Origin: Anaerolineae bacterium
GTDB taxonomy: Bacteria; Chloroflexota; Anaerolineae; Anaerolineales; UBA4823
Direction of reading: 5' to 3'
Length of the DNA stretch: 45,106 nucleotides
Assembly (NCBI GenBank): GCA_003130835.1
Contig: QEXX01000044.1
Coordinates: 1-45,106 of the forward strand
In this document: in pieces, positions 1 to 7,779 of the stretch
Layout: the number at the start of each line of letters is the position of its first letter
Numbering within the stretch: position 1 is the first letter of the stretch
Position numbers and translations under genes: made by a program
Notes under the pieces: model-generated
Seen by the model: only the letters and a program-made list of their open reading frames with translations
Told to the model about the DNA's origin: nothing
Database searches by the model: none

Positions 1-69
1 GCGTAAGCGACATGCATGTCACCTGAAACCACGAGATAAATCTCGTGCTACTGCGTAAGGTGAGTTAAT

Positions 70-345
70 AAGTCAGAATCCCCTTCCGCCCGTAAGGGCG
101 TACAACGAAATTCATTTCGTTCTAGTCCCCCTTCCGCCCGTAAGGGCATTAAGACTATCTCTCATGTGAGCCTCCTGTATTGTCTTTGGTGTGTCAGAAT
201 CCCCTTCCGCCCGTAAGGGCGTACAACGAAATTTATTTCGTTCCAGTCCCCCTCCGCCCCTCAAGGGCATCAAGACGCCTTCGGACTACTGGTTTTCGTA
301 CAACCAAATTCATTTCGTTCCAGTCCCCCTCCGACCCTCAGAGCA
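70..345. repeat. Tandem imperfect palindromic repeat, three copies
   Basis: Copies start near 70, 191 and 297. The first two share a GTCAGAATCCCC start, a GCCCGTAAGGGC hairpin, an AACGAAAT(T/C)ATTTCGTT-type hairpin and an AGTCCCCC block. The third copy is partial and keeps only the ATTTCGTTCCAGTCCCCC end. No convincing coding potential is seen in any frame. It looks like a REP or MITE-type element whose function is not visible here. Confidence 0.7.
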
Positions 346-483
346 TTCACCCCCTTTCTCCCACTTGACCTCTGGGGGCCTTCCAACGCACCCCCCTGGT
401 AGAACCCACCTTGCTGCGGCACCTGCCAGCATTAGGAATCGCAGGCACACCTGCAACCCCTTTTTCTCCGATTGATGATTGGG

Positions 484-775
484 TCGCTCCCTCACCCCCG
501 GCCCCTCTCCCAGGAGGGGAGAGGGGAGTGCGGCGGGTTTCGACAAGCGCTTCGACAAGCTCAGCACACTGCTCAACCCAGCGGGTTTCGACAGGCTCAA
601 CCCAGCGGGTTTCGATACGCTCGCTGGCGCTCGCTACATTTCGACAAACTCAATGCAAGCTCAACCCGCCTTGGCGTTGGCGGGTCGAGTAGGGCGTCAG
701 CCCGTACCGAGACCCGGCGGCGGACGAGGCTGTCCCCTCATCCCCAGCCCCCCTCCCACCAAGGCAGAGGGGAGT
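484..775. repeat. Mosaic of REP-like repeats
   Basis: The stretch holds a CCCGGCCCCTCTCCC / GGGGAGAGGGG inverted repeat near 497-527, several GCGGGTTTCGACAAGCTCA-type units at about 534-615, and one GGGTCGAGTAGGGCGTCAGCCCG unit at about 680-705. The last unit is the same family as the arrays at 12474-12904 and 40713-40832. Open frames crossing it read through repeats and are not taken as genes. Confidence 0.7.
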
Positions 776-1194
776 CGAGGCACCCCCCGCACCCTAGATG
801 GACAAACCTGCTAAGCCCCATGGTCGTTCAGGATTTTAGGGTGAGCGACTTTTGCAGAAGAGGCTGCAGACGCAGCGCCCACCCTTGCGCCGGTGAGAAG
901 GCGTTGGAAGCAACCCCCCTGCGGCATACTTCGCAACCCTTCAAGACCCTGAGCGAGAAAGGTCAGCGAAAAAAGCTTAACGAGCGAATTAGGAACCAAA
1001 TCTATAGCAAAAGCGTCTATAAGAACACGACTTAAGAGCAGCTCTCCATCCTCCTGAATCCTGATTCACTTGCCAGTAAGGCAATTTGGTGTTACGGTAA
1101 AGATGGAACTGGCATCAAGGTTGCAACAATTCATCTGAGGCTGTCCATCTACAGCTTGGGCATGTTTTCATTGTTTATACCAGGAGAGTGTGAC
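776..1194. other. Intergenic, no gene seen
   Basis: About 400 bases between the repeats and the secreted-protein gene. No tRNA, convincing reading frame or strong promoter could be identified. The only clear signal is an AGGAG ribosome binding site at 1182-1186 that serves the next gene. Confidence 0.5.
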
Positions 1195-3810
1195 ATGAAA
1201 TCTCGTTTGGCGCAAATCCTCATCGGTATGGGAGTCATCCTTGTCGTATTCTGGGTGAGTGTTTTTCTCATTCAAGGTTCCTTTCGTCGGGCTTTAGCTC
1301 CGCTTCAAGTTTTAGCGGAAGGCGGCCCAGCAACCTCGGTGGTACTCCAACCGGATCAAGCCGCCGAACTGCTCTCAGCCGATGGCAAAGTCCTTGCCAA
1401 CTTCAGCGCCGGCTCGGTGAGCAGTCCGTTAACCGTCACCTTGCAGACCTTGAACCAGCCCTTCGCGGCTGTGGAAGACTGGCGCGGCCGCCCCTTACAA
1501 TCCTTCTTCCTCAAAGCTCAAGATGGTCAAGGACAAGTGGTGGCAAGCCTTGCACAACCTTTCTTGCTTACGCTGTCCTATACGGATGAAACGCTGAGCA
1601 GCGCCCAAGAGAGTCAACTGACCCTTTTCCAATGGGACGAGGTCAGTCAAACATGGCGGGAAGCTGACCGCTCCTGTAATCCGCAACAGGACTCGCAATT
1701 AGACACCGAACAGAATCAATACCTCGCCACCGTCTGCCAATTTGGAGAATTTGCCTTCTTCGTGAATCGTGAGCCGCCGCGCTTCTCTTTCCTACCGTTG
1801 GTTTCAAAATGGTTAGAGGGGCAAACCCTGCAAGGGCATGTGACCGATCTGGATGGCAATCCCATTCCTGGGGTAGCCGTACGGGCGAACGGATCCTTAG
1901 CCACCTTCACCGATGAGCAAGGCGCTTATCGGCTGAGCGGTTTACCCAACAGCCCGGTGACGGTTGAACTCAGCAAACAGGGTTATCTCTTCCCTGCCAG
2001 TGGGTCTCAAATCGACCTGACAGAGAATAACGAAGTTAATTTTTCAGCCTTGCAACAGGCCGGATGTTACGAATTAATCGACAATGGCACTTTCGAAAAG
2101 AAAAGCGCCTGGAACATTCTCGGTTCCACAATGCCGGCTTCTTATTCGACCATTCTGGCTCGCAACGGTTCCCGCTCAATGCGCAGCGGTATTTTGAGTG
2201 GGTGGGAAAACCGCTACAGTTTCTCGCTCTTCAGTCAGGAGTTCGATATTCCCCTAAATACGACCTCGGTTATCCTGAACCTATGGATTTACCAAAGCAC
2301 TACGGAAGATACGACGGTCGGACAAAGTGAAGCCGCCGCTGAAGTCGAAACGGTAGTTTACGCTCCCTCTGCGGTGAATTTACCGCTCGCGGGAAGTGAC
2401 ATCAACTATGCCGGTCTGTTCGACAGCAACGACAACTTACTGACGGCCAATTATCTGTTCTGGACGCGCCAAAAATCCACCAACTGGGAAAATAAAGCTT
2501 ATCAACTCGTCAACTTTGACGGGCGACGGGTGCGCCTAAAAATCGGCACGTATAACGATGGCAGCGGCGGGGTAACCAACATGTTCACCGATGATGTCTC
2601 TTTAGAAGTGTGTGTCAATCCGCCAGCCGTAACCGATTTGATCGTCAACGGAGGTTTCGAGAACAATCAGGGGTGGGCACGCTTGAACGCCGATCATCCT
2701 GCTCTGCAACCCCAATACACTACCGAACGCAAACACAGCGGCAATCGCTCCATGTTCGCCGGAGTGCAGACCAGGGGCTCATCGTTGAAAGGGTATTCGC
2801 CCTTCGAGCAGGTGATTACCATCCCAGCCGCATCGACCAATCCCATCCTTGAGTTCTGGATGTGGACGCAGAGCGGCGAATCGAACTTGACCGCTGCGGC
2901 TGAAGAGCTGCCTGCAGGGGGCAACCTCTCCCTGCAAGCCGAGCCGAGCAACGACATCCAATACGTGGCAATTCTGGATACCAATCACAAAGTGCTGCGG
3001 TACCTCGTCTGGCGGCGCAGCGATAAGCAGAGCTGGGAAAAGTTCTCCTTCGATCTGAGCAGTTATATCGGTCAAACCTTCATCCTGCGCTTCGGGGTTT
3101 ACAACGATGGCGATGGCAAGGTCAGTTCGATGTTTATCGATGACGTTTCCCTAACGCTCAACACGACTCCTGTACCCACAGCTACAGCGACCTTCACCCC
3201 TACCCCGACCAATACACCCACACCGACCAATACACCCACACCCACCAATACCCCTACCCCGACGATTTCTCCAACACCCGCTTGTGGGCCGAACTTGTTC
3301 ACCAACAGCGGCTTCGAGACCAACAGCGGTTGGGATCTGCGCGATTCACCGGTCAAGCCTTTCTACACCACAGCCTGGAAGTATCGGGGGGCGCGCTCGA
3401 TATTTGCCGGTGTGCCCACCAAAGGCTCAACGGCTAGCGGCTACTCTGTCTTCCAGCAAACCGTAACCATCCCGGCTAGTGCTATAAACAGCCGCATTGA
3501 ATTCTGGATGTACCCCATCAGCTACGAATCGAACCTAACGAGCAGCGAACTGTTCTCCTTGGACGAGCTGGGTCTCACTTCTACCCCTGAAAACGACGTT
3601 CAATATGTGGCTGTCCTCGATACCAACCAAAATGTGTTGGGTTATCTGCTCTGGCAACGCAGCAATACGCGCACCTGGGCGCTGAAGAGCTTGCCAATGG
3701 GTGCGTATGCCGGTCAAACGGTAATCGTGCGCTTCGGCGTTGCCAACGACGGCGACGGTGATGTGACCGGCATGTATATCGACGAAGCTTACTTGTGGGC
3801 TTGCCCGTAA
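1195..3810 (+). CDS. Secreted/anchored protein with carboxypeptidase-regulatory-like domain and three jelly-roll-like repeats
   Basis: The start at 1195 is preferred over the in-frame ATG at 1156 because AGGAG lies 8 nt upstream and the protein then begins MKSRLAQ followed at once by a hydrophobic export/anchor segment (about residues 5-25). Around residues 205-285 there is a carboxypeptidase regulatory-like fold (GHVTDLDGNPIPGVAV...AYRLSGLPNSPVTVELSKQGY). Three related blocks of about 170 residues follow, each opening with (I/F)xNGxFE...W and closing with a run like RFGVYNDGDGKVSSMFIDD, a pattern typical of carbohydrate-binding-module-like jelly rolls. The last two blocks are joined by a Thr/Pro linker made of PTPTNT repeats, encoded by a DNA repeat at about 3183-3270. 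It is probably cell-surface or extracellular and may bind polysaccharide; ligand and role are unknown. A strong terminator follows, so it is likely monocistronic. Confidence 0.85.
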   Translation: MKSRLAQILIGMGVILVVFWVSVFLIQGSFRRALAPLQVLAEGGPATSVVLQPDQAAELLSADGKVLANFSAGSVSSPLTVTLQTLNQPFAAVEDWRGRPLQSFFLKAQDGQGQVVASLAQPFLLTLSYTDETLSSAQESQLTLFQWDEVSQTWREADRSCNPQQDSQLDTEQNQYLATVCQFGEFAFFVNREPPRFSFLPLVSKWLEGQTLQGHVTDLDGNPIPGVAVRANGSLATFTDEQGAYRLSGLPNSPVTVELSKQGYLFPASGSQIDLTENNEVNFSALQQAGCYELIDNGTFEKKSAWNILGSTMPASYSTILARNGSRSMRSGILSGWENRYSFSLFSQEFDIPLNTTSVILNLWIYQSTTEDTTVGQSEAAAEVETVVYAPSAVNLPLAGSDINYAGLFDSNDNLLTANYLFWTRQKSTNWENKAYQLVNFDGRRVRLKIGTYNDGSGGVTNMFTDDVSLEVCVNPPAVTDLIVNGGFENNQGWARLNADHPALQPQYTTERKHSGNRSMFAGVQTRGSSLKGYSPFEQVITIPAASTNPILEFWMWTQSGESNLTAAAEELPAGGNLSLQAEPSNDIQYVAILDTNHKVLRYLVWRRSDKQSWEKFSFDLSSYIGQTFILRFGVYNDGDGKVSSMFIDDVSLTLNTTPVPTATATFTPTPTNTPTPTNTPTPTNTPTPTISPTPACGPNLFTNSGFETNSGWDLRDSPVKPFYTTAWKYRGARSIFAGVPTKGSTASGYSVFQQTVTIPASAINSRIEFWMYPISYESNLTSSELFSLDELGLTSTPENDVQYVAVLDTNQNVLGYLLWQRSNTRTWALKSLPMGAYAGQTVIVRFGVANDGDGDVTGMYIDEAYLWACP

Positions 3811-3827
3811 GAGTCTATACCAACCGC

Positions 3828-3871
3828 AAAAACTCCCCTACTCCTGAAAGCCGGGGTAGGGGAGTTTTTTT
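3828..3871 (+). terminator. Rho-independent terminator
   Basis: A perfect 13-bp stem (AAAAACTCCCCTA with TAGGGGAGTTTTT) encloses a 16-nt loop and runs into seven T residues, 17 nt after the stop of the secreted-protein gene. Confidence 0.93.
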
Positions 3872-4008
3872 GCCAGACTTGAGGGTAAAACGTTCGCATT
3901 TCCCATCCGTCTCGTGGCACGCCAGCCTCTTTCCTGCACAATCAGGGCGCTCGAGAGATTGCCTTCTCCAATTAGCCTAACCGGACGGGCTTCCCGCAAT
4001 CAAAAAAT

Positions 4009-4080
4009 GCCCCCAACGAGGTTCGAACTCGTGTTTTAGCCTTGAGAGGGCTACGTCCTGGGCCACTAGACGATGGGGGC
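4009..4080 (-). tRNA. tRNA-Glu (anticodon CTC)
   Basis: On the minus strand a 72-nt cloverleaf reads GCCCCCA...TGGGGGC. The acceptor stem is 7 bp, the D arm contains AGTGGCCCAGGAC, the anticodon arm is TAGCC-CTCTCAA-GGCTA (anticodon CTC), and the T arm is CGAG-TTCGAAC-CTCG. CCA is not encoded. It stands alone with no neighbouring tRNA. Confidence 0.96.
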
Positions 4081-4300
4081 AAACGCTGAAATTTTACCAT
4101 AAATCATCGCCAGAATAAAGATGAATCGTCAGAAGCTGCTGGCGTGCAACGCTGCCTTTTTACACATCCAGAGCTTGGGAGGACTTTTCGGGTAGCTGAC
4201 AAGCCCCTTGCGTTGCAGGCGCTTTGCAGAAGTCGAGCGAATCCGTTAAGCCTTCTCTGCCAGCACCTTCATCCGTGAGAGTCGATTCGGTGCAAAACGA

Positions 4301-4330
4301 TTGACGGAGGTGAGTTCTTTGAAGTATGAT
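4301..4330 (+). promoter_or_regulatory. Sigma-70-type promoter
   Basis: TTGACG at 4301-4306 and TATGAT at 4325-4330 are separated by 18 nt, about 30 nt upstream of the rhodanese start. An AGGAG ribosome binding site sits at 4350-4354. Confidence 0.6.
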
Positions 4331-4359
4331 AAAGATAACCCACTTCTCTAGGAGTACCC

Positions 4360-4845
4360 ATGGCAAAGAAATCAACTCCCCATAAACCTGCCTCTTCCAA
4401 AACCACCTCTAAAAAGACCTCCCGCCAAAGCTCATCGTCCCTGCTCACTTGGCTGGTCTTGGGCGTTGTGGCAATCCTGGTGCTCTATGGCATCTATCAA
4501 CAGATCACCTATGCCAATCGGCGCAATGTCAGAATCCCGGAGATTGATGTCCAACAGGCGTATGAAAAGTACCAGGAGGGTGTTTTCATCCTTGACGTTC
4601 GTCAGCCCGAAGAATGGAACGAAGGGCATATCCCGAACGCCACGCTCATCCCGCTCGATCAATTGGCTCAACGGGTGAACGAGTTGCCGCGCGATCGCGA
4701 AATTGTGGTCGTCTGCCGTTCGGGCAATCGCAGCCGCGAGGGCACGTTGATCCTGTTGGAAAACGGCTTTAAGCAGGTCAGCTCGATGGCCGGTGGGGTG
4801 ACCGATTGGTCGGCAAAGGGTTATCCGTTGGTTCAAGGTCCTTAA
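4360..4845 (+). CDS. Membrane-anchored single-domain rhodanese
   Basis: 161 aa. The N-terminus is a Lys/Ser/Thr-rich cytoplasmic stretch, then one transmembrane helix (about residues 28-45, LLTWLVLGVVAILVLYGIY), so the catalytic domain is probably outside the membrane. The rhodanese fold covers about residues 62-158: FILDVRQPEEWNEGHIPNA, the active-site loop VVVCRSGNRS with the sulfur-accepting Cys, and the final MAGGVTDWSAKGYPL. Rhodaneses move sulfane sulfur, for example from thiosulfate. The next gene follows after 6 nt, and a sulfur-linked operon begins about 1 kb downstream. The physiological acceptor is not known. Confidence 0.9.
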   Translation: MAKKSTPHKPASSKTTSKKTSRQSSSSLLTWLVLGVVAILVLYGIYQQITYANRRNVRIPEIDVQQAYEKYQEGVFILDVRQPEEWNEGHIPNATLIPLDQLAQRVNELPRDREIVVVCRSGNRSREGTLILLENGFKQVSSMAGGVTDWSAKGYPLVQGP

Positions 4846-4851
4846 GCGAAA

Positions 4852-5790
4852 ATGAAAAAGCGCTTTGAGGGTTGTTTGCTCGGTTTGGCTTGTGGGGATG
4901 CCCTAGGTGCGGCGGTGGAATTCCAAGCGCCGGGCAGTTTTCCACCCCTGACGGACATGGTGGGCGGGGGACCGTTTCAGTTAGCCCCCGGTCAATGGAC
5001 CGACGATACTGCCATGGCGTTATGTTTAGCCGAGAGCCTGATTCAACGCGGCGGCTTCGACGCCCGCGATCAGATGCAACGCTACTGCCGTTGGCGCGAT
5101 GAGGGCTTGTGGAGCAGCACTGGCTCTTGCTTCGATATCGGTTATACCACCGCTGCTGCCCTGCGGCGCTTTCAACAAAGCGGTGACCCGTTTGCCGGCT
5201 CGACCGATCCGCTGACCTCCGGCAACGGTTCGTTGATGCGCCTTGCCCCGATTCCGATGTTTTATGTGCAGGATTTGCAGAAAGTTTCCTTTTATGCTGG
5301 CGAGAGTTCCCGTACCACGCACGCCTCGCGTGAAGCGGTGGACGCCTGCCGCCTGTTTGCCGTGATGGTCGCTTTAGCCCTGCGCGGTGAATCCAAGCAT
5401 GTCATTCTCTTTGAAACCTACCAACGTCATTTTGCTGACCAAGCCTTAGCTCCCGCCATTGCCGAGATCGCCCAAGGTGGCTATCTGCGCAAGAAAGAAG
5501 CGGATATTCAGGCGACCGGTTACGTCGTCCACACGCTGGAAGCCGCCTTGTGGAGCTTCTGGCAGGCAGAGAACTTTCGGCAGGCGGTGCTGCTGGCAGC
5601 CAATTTGGGTTATGACGCCGATACTACGGCGGCGGTTTGTGGGCAGATCGCCGGTGCCTTTTATGGGGTGGAGAAAATCCCGCGCAGTTGGTTGAGTTGC
5701 CTGGCACGCGCCGAGGAAATTCGCCAAATGGCTGTTCAACTCTATGAGAGGCGTTGGCAGCCTAATCCTGCAGACTTATCATTGTCATAA
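4852..5790 (+). CDS. ADP-ribosylglycohydrolase family protein
   Basis: 312 aa, the usual length for the DraG/ARH family, which removes ADP-ribose from proteins or small molecules using two magnesium ions. Visible family motifs are GCLLGLACGDALGAAVEF at the start, QWTDDTAMALCLAESL (metal-binding TDDT), GNGSLMRLAPIPM in the middle, SSRTTHASREAVDACRLF, and GYDADTTAAVCGQIAGAFYG near the end. All metal-ligand positions seem intact. It lies 6 nt after the rhodanese gene and is probably cotranscribed with it. The substrate cannot be read from the sequence; no dinitrogenase reductase or DraT partner is nearby, so regulation of nitrogenase is not implied. Confidence 0.9.
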   Translation: MKKRFEGCLLGLACGDALGAAVEFQAPGSFPPLTDMVGGGPFQLAPGQWTDDTAMALCLAESLIQRGGFDARDQMQRYCRWRDEGLWSSTGSCFDIGYTTAAALRRFQQSGDPFAGSTDPLTSGNGSLMRLAPIPMFYVQDLQKVSFYAGESSRTTHASREAVDACRLFAVMVALALRGESKHVILFETYQRHFADQALAPAIAEIAQGGYLRKKEADIQATGYVVHTLEAALWSFWQAENFRQAVLLAANLGYDADTTAAVCGQIAGAFYGVEKIPRSWLSCLARAEEIRQMAVQLYERRWQPNPADLSLS

Positions 5791-5796
5791 GCCATT

Positions 5797-5810
5797 GTGA
5801 CATTTGTCAC
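5797..5810. promoter_or_regulatory. Palindromic operator, TGACANNTGTCA type
   Basis: GTGACA-TT-TGTCAC is a perfect inverted repeat in the leader of the ArsR/cytochrome operon. Read as TGTGA-N6-TCACT it also matches 9 of 10 positions of the CRP/FNR-type consensus. A near-identical palindrome, ATGACA-AA-TGTCAT, occurs at 27863-27876 in front of the GntR gene. The cognate regulator is not known. Confidence 0.5.
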
Positions 5811-5850
5811 TTAACGGACAAGGGGGATTGCGCTATCATCTAAACAGAAC

Positions 5851-5870
5851 TTATTCGGATAAGCGCATAA
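5851..5870. promoter_or_regulatory. Candidate ArsR-family operator
   Basis: TTATTCG-GATAAG-CGCATAA is an imperfect inverted repeat (6 of 7 arm positions) ending 18 nt before the regulator's start. ArsR-family repressors commonly bind such A/T-rich inverted repeats in their own promoters, so autoregulation is inferred. Confidence 0.45.
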
Positions 5871-5888
5871 CTTGATAGGATGATGATT

Positions 5889-6248
5889 ATGGGTGCCCTC
5901 AGTCCCTCCCTCTCTCAAGAAGTCAACCAACTCCATGCTGATATCTGTTCGGGCTTGGCAGACCCAACCCGCATCCTGCTGCTCTATACGCTCTTCGAGG
6001 GGCCGCGCACGGTGAACGAATTGACGCTCGAGTTTGGCCTGCCTCAATCGACCATCTCGCGTCATCTCAAGACGCTCAGGGAGCGCGGTCTGGTGATTGC
6101 CACCCGCAAAGGGCAAATGGTGGAATATTCCCTTGCCGATGAGCGTCTCATTCAAGCCTTGGATTTGCTGCGCGAAGTCTTGCGCGATGGCGTTCTGCGC
6201 CGCGCTGTGGTCGTGCAGGAAGCCGAACAAAACCAACTAAGCGAATAA
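5889..6248 (+). CDS. ArsR-family transcriptional repressor
   Basis: 119 aa winged helix-turn-helix protein: GLADPTRILLLYTLFEG, NELTLEFGLPQSTISRHLKTLRERGLV (recognition helix) and a wing at ATRKGQMVEYSL. The family's classical metal-binding Cys pairs (CxC in helix 3) are absent, and the only Cys is near the N-terminus (ADICSG). Thus it is not a typical metal sensor; related repressors lacking that site respond to redox or sulfur species. Three in-frame ATGs exist (5880, 5883, 5889). The last is chosen because TAGGA at 5876-5880 is then 8 nt away. It is the first gene of the cytochrome/YeeE operon and ends 9 nt before the octaheme cytochrome, so it probably controls the whole unit. Confidence 0.88.
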   Translation: MGALSPSLSQEVNQLHADICSGLADPTRILLLYTLFEGPRTVNELTLEFGLPQSTISRHLKTLRERGLVIATRKGQMVEYSLADERLIQALDLLREVLRDGVLRRAVVVQEAEQNQLSE

Positions 6249-6257
6249 GGAGACACG

Positions 6258-7694
6258 ATGAGAAACTTCCGCTATATCTGGCTGGTTGGACTTGCTGTGA
6301 CGCTGGCGGTGATCATCATCCCGCTGGCGATCTTTTGGCCACGGGCAGAAGCCTCGGCGGATAACCCGCGCGCCTTTTTGCCCAAGCATAAACCCCACAC
6401 CCCCCATGCAAATATCATTCAAGGACCTTTCAACACCCCCCAAGAAGTGACGCGCACCTGTTTGAAGTGTCACCCCGAATCTGCCCAAGAGGTGATGCAG
6501 ACCGTTCACTGGACCTGGGAGAGCAAGCCGGTGCCCATCCCGGGACACGACAACGTTGTCATGGGCATTGGCAAGAAGAACCTGATCAACAACTTCTGTA
6601 TCGGCATCCAGGGCAATTGGAACAAGTGCAACACCTGCCATGCCGGATACGGCTGGTCGGACAACAATTTCGACTTCAACAACCCCGAAAATGTTGATTG
6701 TCTGGCTTGCCATGCCGATATGGCAACCTACGCCAAAGCCGATTATGGCTTGCCGGCTGAGGGGGTTGACCTGGTTGCGGCGGCGAAAAGCGTGCGCCTG
6801 CCGACCCGTGAAAACTGCGGCGCCTGTCACTTTGATGGCGGCGGTGGCAACGGCGTGAAACACGGCGATTTGGACGAGAGCCTGTATTTCCCCTCCGAGA
6901 ACTTGGATGTGCACATGGGGCGTGAAGACATGCAGTGCACCGATTGTCACCGCACCGAAAAGCATCAGATCAAAGGGCGCATGATTTCGGTCAGTGTGGA
7001 AGGCAGCAATCAGGTCTATTGCACCGACTGCCACAGCGAACGTCTGCACGCCGACGAGCGCATCAATACGCACGTCAAAACGGTGGCGTGCCAAACCTGT
7101 CATGTCCCCTCCTTTGCGCTGAAAGACCCCACCAAGACGTATTGGGATTGGTCAACCGCTGGGCAAGATCAACCCGAAGACCATTACACGTTCTTGAAGA
7201 TCAAGGGCAACTTCATCTACGAAAAGAACGTACGCCCAACCTATCTGTGGTTCAACGAGAGCGTTTCTTATCGCTATCTTTTGGGTGATAAGATCGATCC
7301 GACGAAACCCACGTTGCTCAACCCGCCGGCCGGTGACATCAACGATCCCACCGCCAAGATCTTCCCCTTCAAGGTGCATGTCGCTCGCCAACCCTACGAT
7401 AAGGTCTATAACTATCTCTTGCAACCCTTGACAGCCGGTGAAGGCGGCCTCTGGACAACCTTTGACTGGGCAGATGCCCTGCGCAAAGGCTCCGAATTTA
7501 CCGGTTTACCCTTTAGCGGTGAGTATGATTTTGCCGAAACTTGGATGTATTGGCCGATCACCCACATGGTGCAAACTAGTCCCAATGCCCTGCAGTGCAA
7601 CGATTGCCACAGTGTCAACGGGCGGTTAGACTGGCAAGCCCTCGGCTACCCCGGCGACCCCATGCAATGGGGAGGCCGCTTCAGCAATCGGTGA
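6258..7694 (+). CDS. Octaheme c-type cytochrome, tetrathionate reductase (OTR) family
   Basis: 478 aa with an N-terminal signal/anchor helix (about residues 6-27) and exactly eight CXXCH motifs, near residues 68, 124, 148, 187, 227, 255, 278 and 447. The segment NNFCIGIQGN...NKCNTCHAGYGW followed by a CLACH motif is characteristic of the octaheme tetrathionate reductase family known from Shewanella OTR, whose active-site heme has a Lys ligand. A Lys-Lys pair lies just upstream of this segment (residues 106-107). The family reduces tetrathionate, and in vitro also nitrite and hydroxylamine, outside the cytoplasmic membrane. Electrons would come from the cytochrome b fusion encoded next. GGAG of AAGGAGACACG precedes the ATG. 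The substrate is inferred from family and from the sulfur-transport neighbours; nitrogen oxyanions cannot be excluded. Confidence 0.88.
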   Translation: MRNFRYIWLVGLAVTLAVIIIPLAIFWPRAEASADNPRAFLPKHKPHTPHANIIQGPFNTPQEVTRTCLKCHPESAQEVMQTVHWTWESKPVPIPGHDNVVMGIGKKNLINNFCIGIQGNWNKCNTCHAGYGWSDNNFDFNNPENVDCLACHADMATYAKADYGLPAEGVDLVAAAKSVRLPTRENCGACHFDGGGGNGVKHGDLDESLYFPSENLDVHMGREDMQCTDCHRTEKHQIKGRMISVSVEGSNQVYCTDCHSERLHADERINTHVKTVACQTCHVPSFALKDPTKTYWDWSTAGQDQPEDHYTFLKIKGNFIYEKNVRPTYLWFNESVSYRYLLGDKIDPTKPTLLNPPAGDINDPTAKIFPFKVHVARQPYDKVYNYLLQPLTAGEGGLWTTFDWADALRKGSEFTGLPFSGEYDFAETWMYWPITHMVQTSPNALQCNDCHSVNGRLDWQALGYPGDPMQWGGRFSNR

Positions 7695-7702
7695 TCGCTG
7701 CG

Positions 7703-7747
7703 CCCATTCTGGGAGAGCTAGGGACAGGCCGGCTTTCCCAGAATGGG
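7703..7747 (+). other. Intercistronic hairpin
   Basis: CCCATTCTGGGA (7703-7714) and TCCCAGAATGGG (7736-7747) form a perfect 12-bp stem around a 21-nt loop between the two cytochrome genes. There is no T-run, so it is more likely an RNA-stability or processing element that sets relative expression than a terminator. Confidence 0.6.
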
Positions 7748-7779
7748 GCTCAAACCGCTTCTAAAGGATGAGAACAGCA

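Noticed and set aside
1..60. Hairpin CACGAG-ATAAAT-CTCGTG at the window start
   Set aside because: It is too short for a tRNA or known RNA and has no T-tract for a terminator.
472..1035. Open reading frame of 187 codons in the first kilobase
   Set aside because: It runs through REP-like repeats, has low-complexity composition and no ribosome binding site or family resemblance.
6237..7103. Minus-strand frame of 288 codons
   Set aside because: Antisense to the octaheme cytochrome, with no family features.
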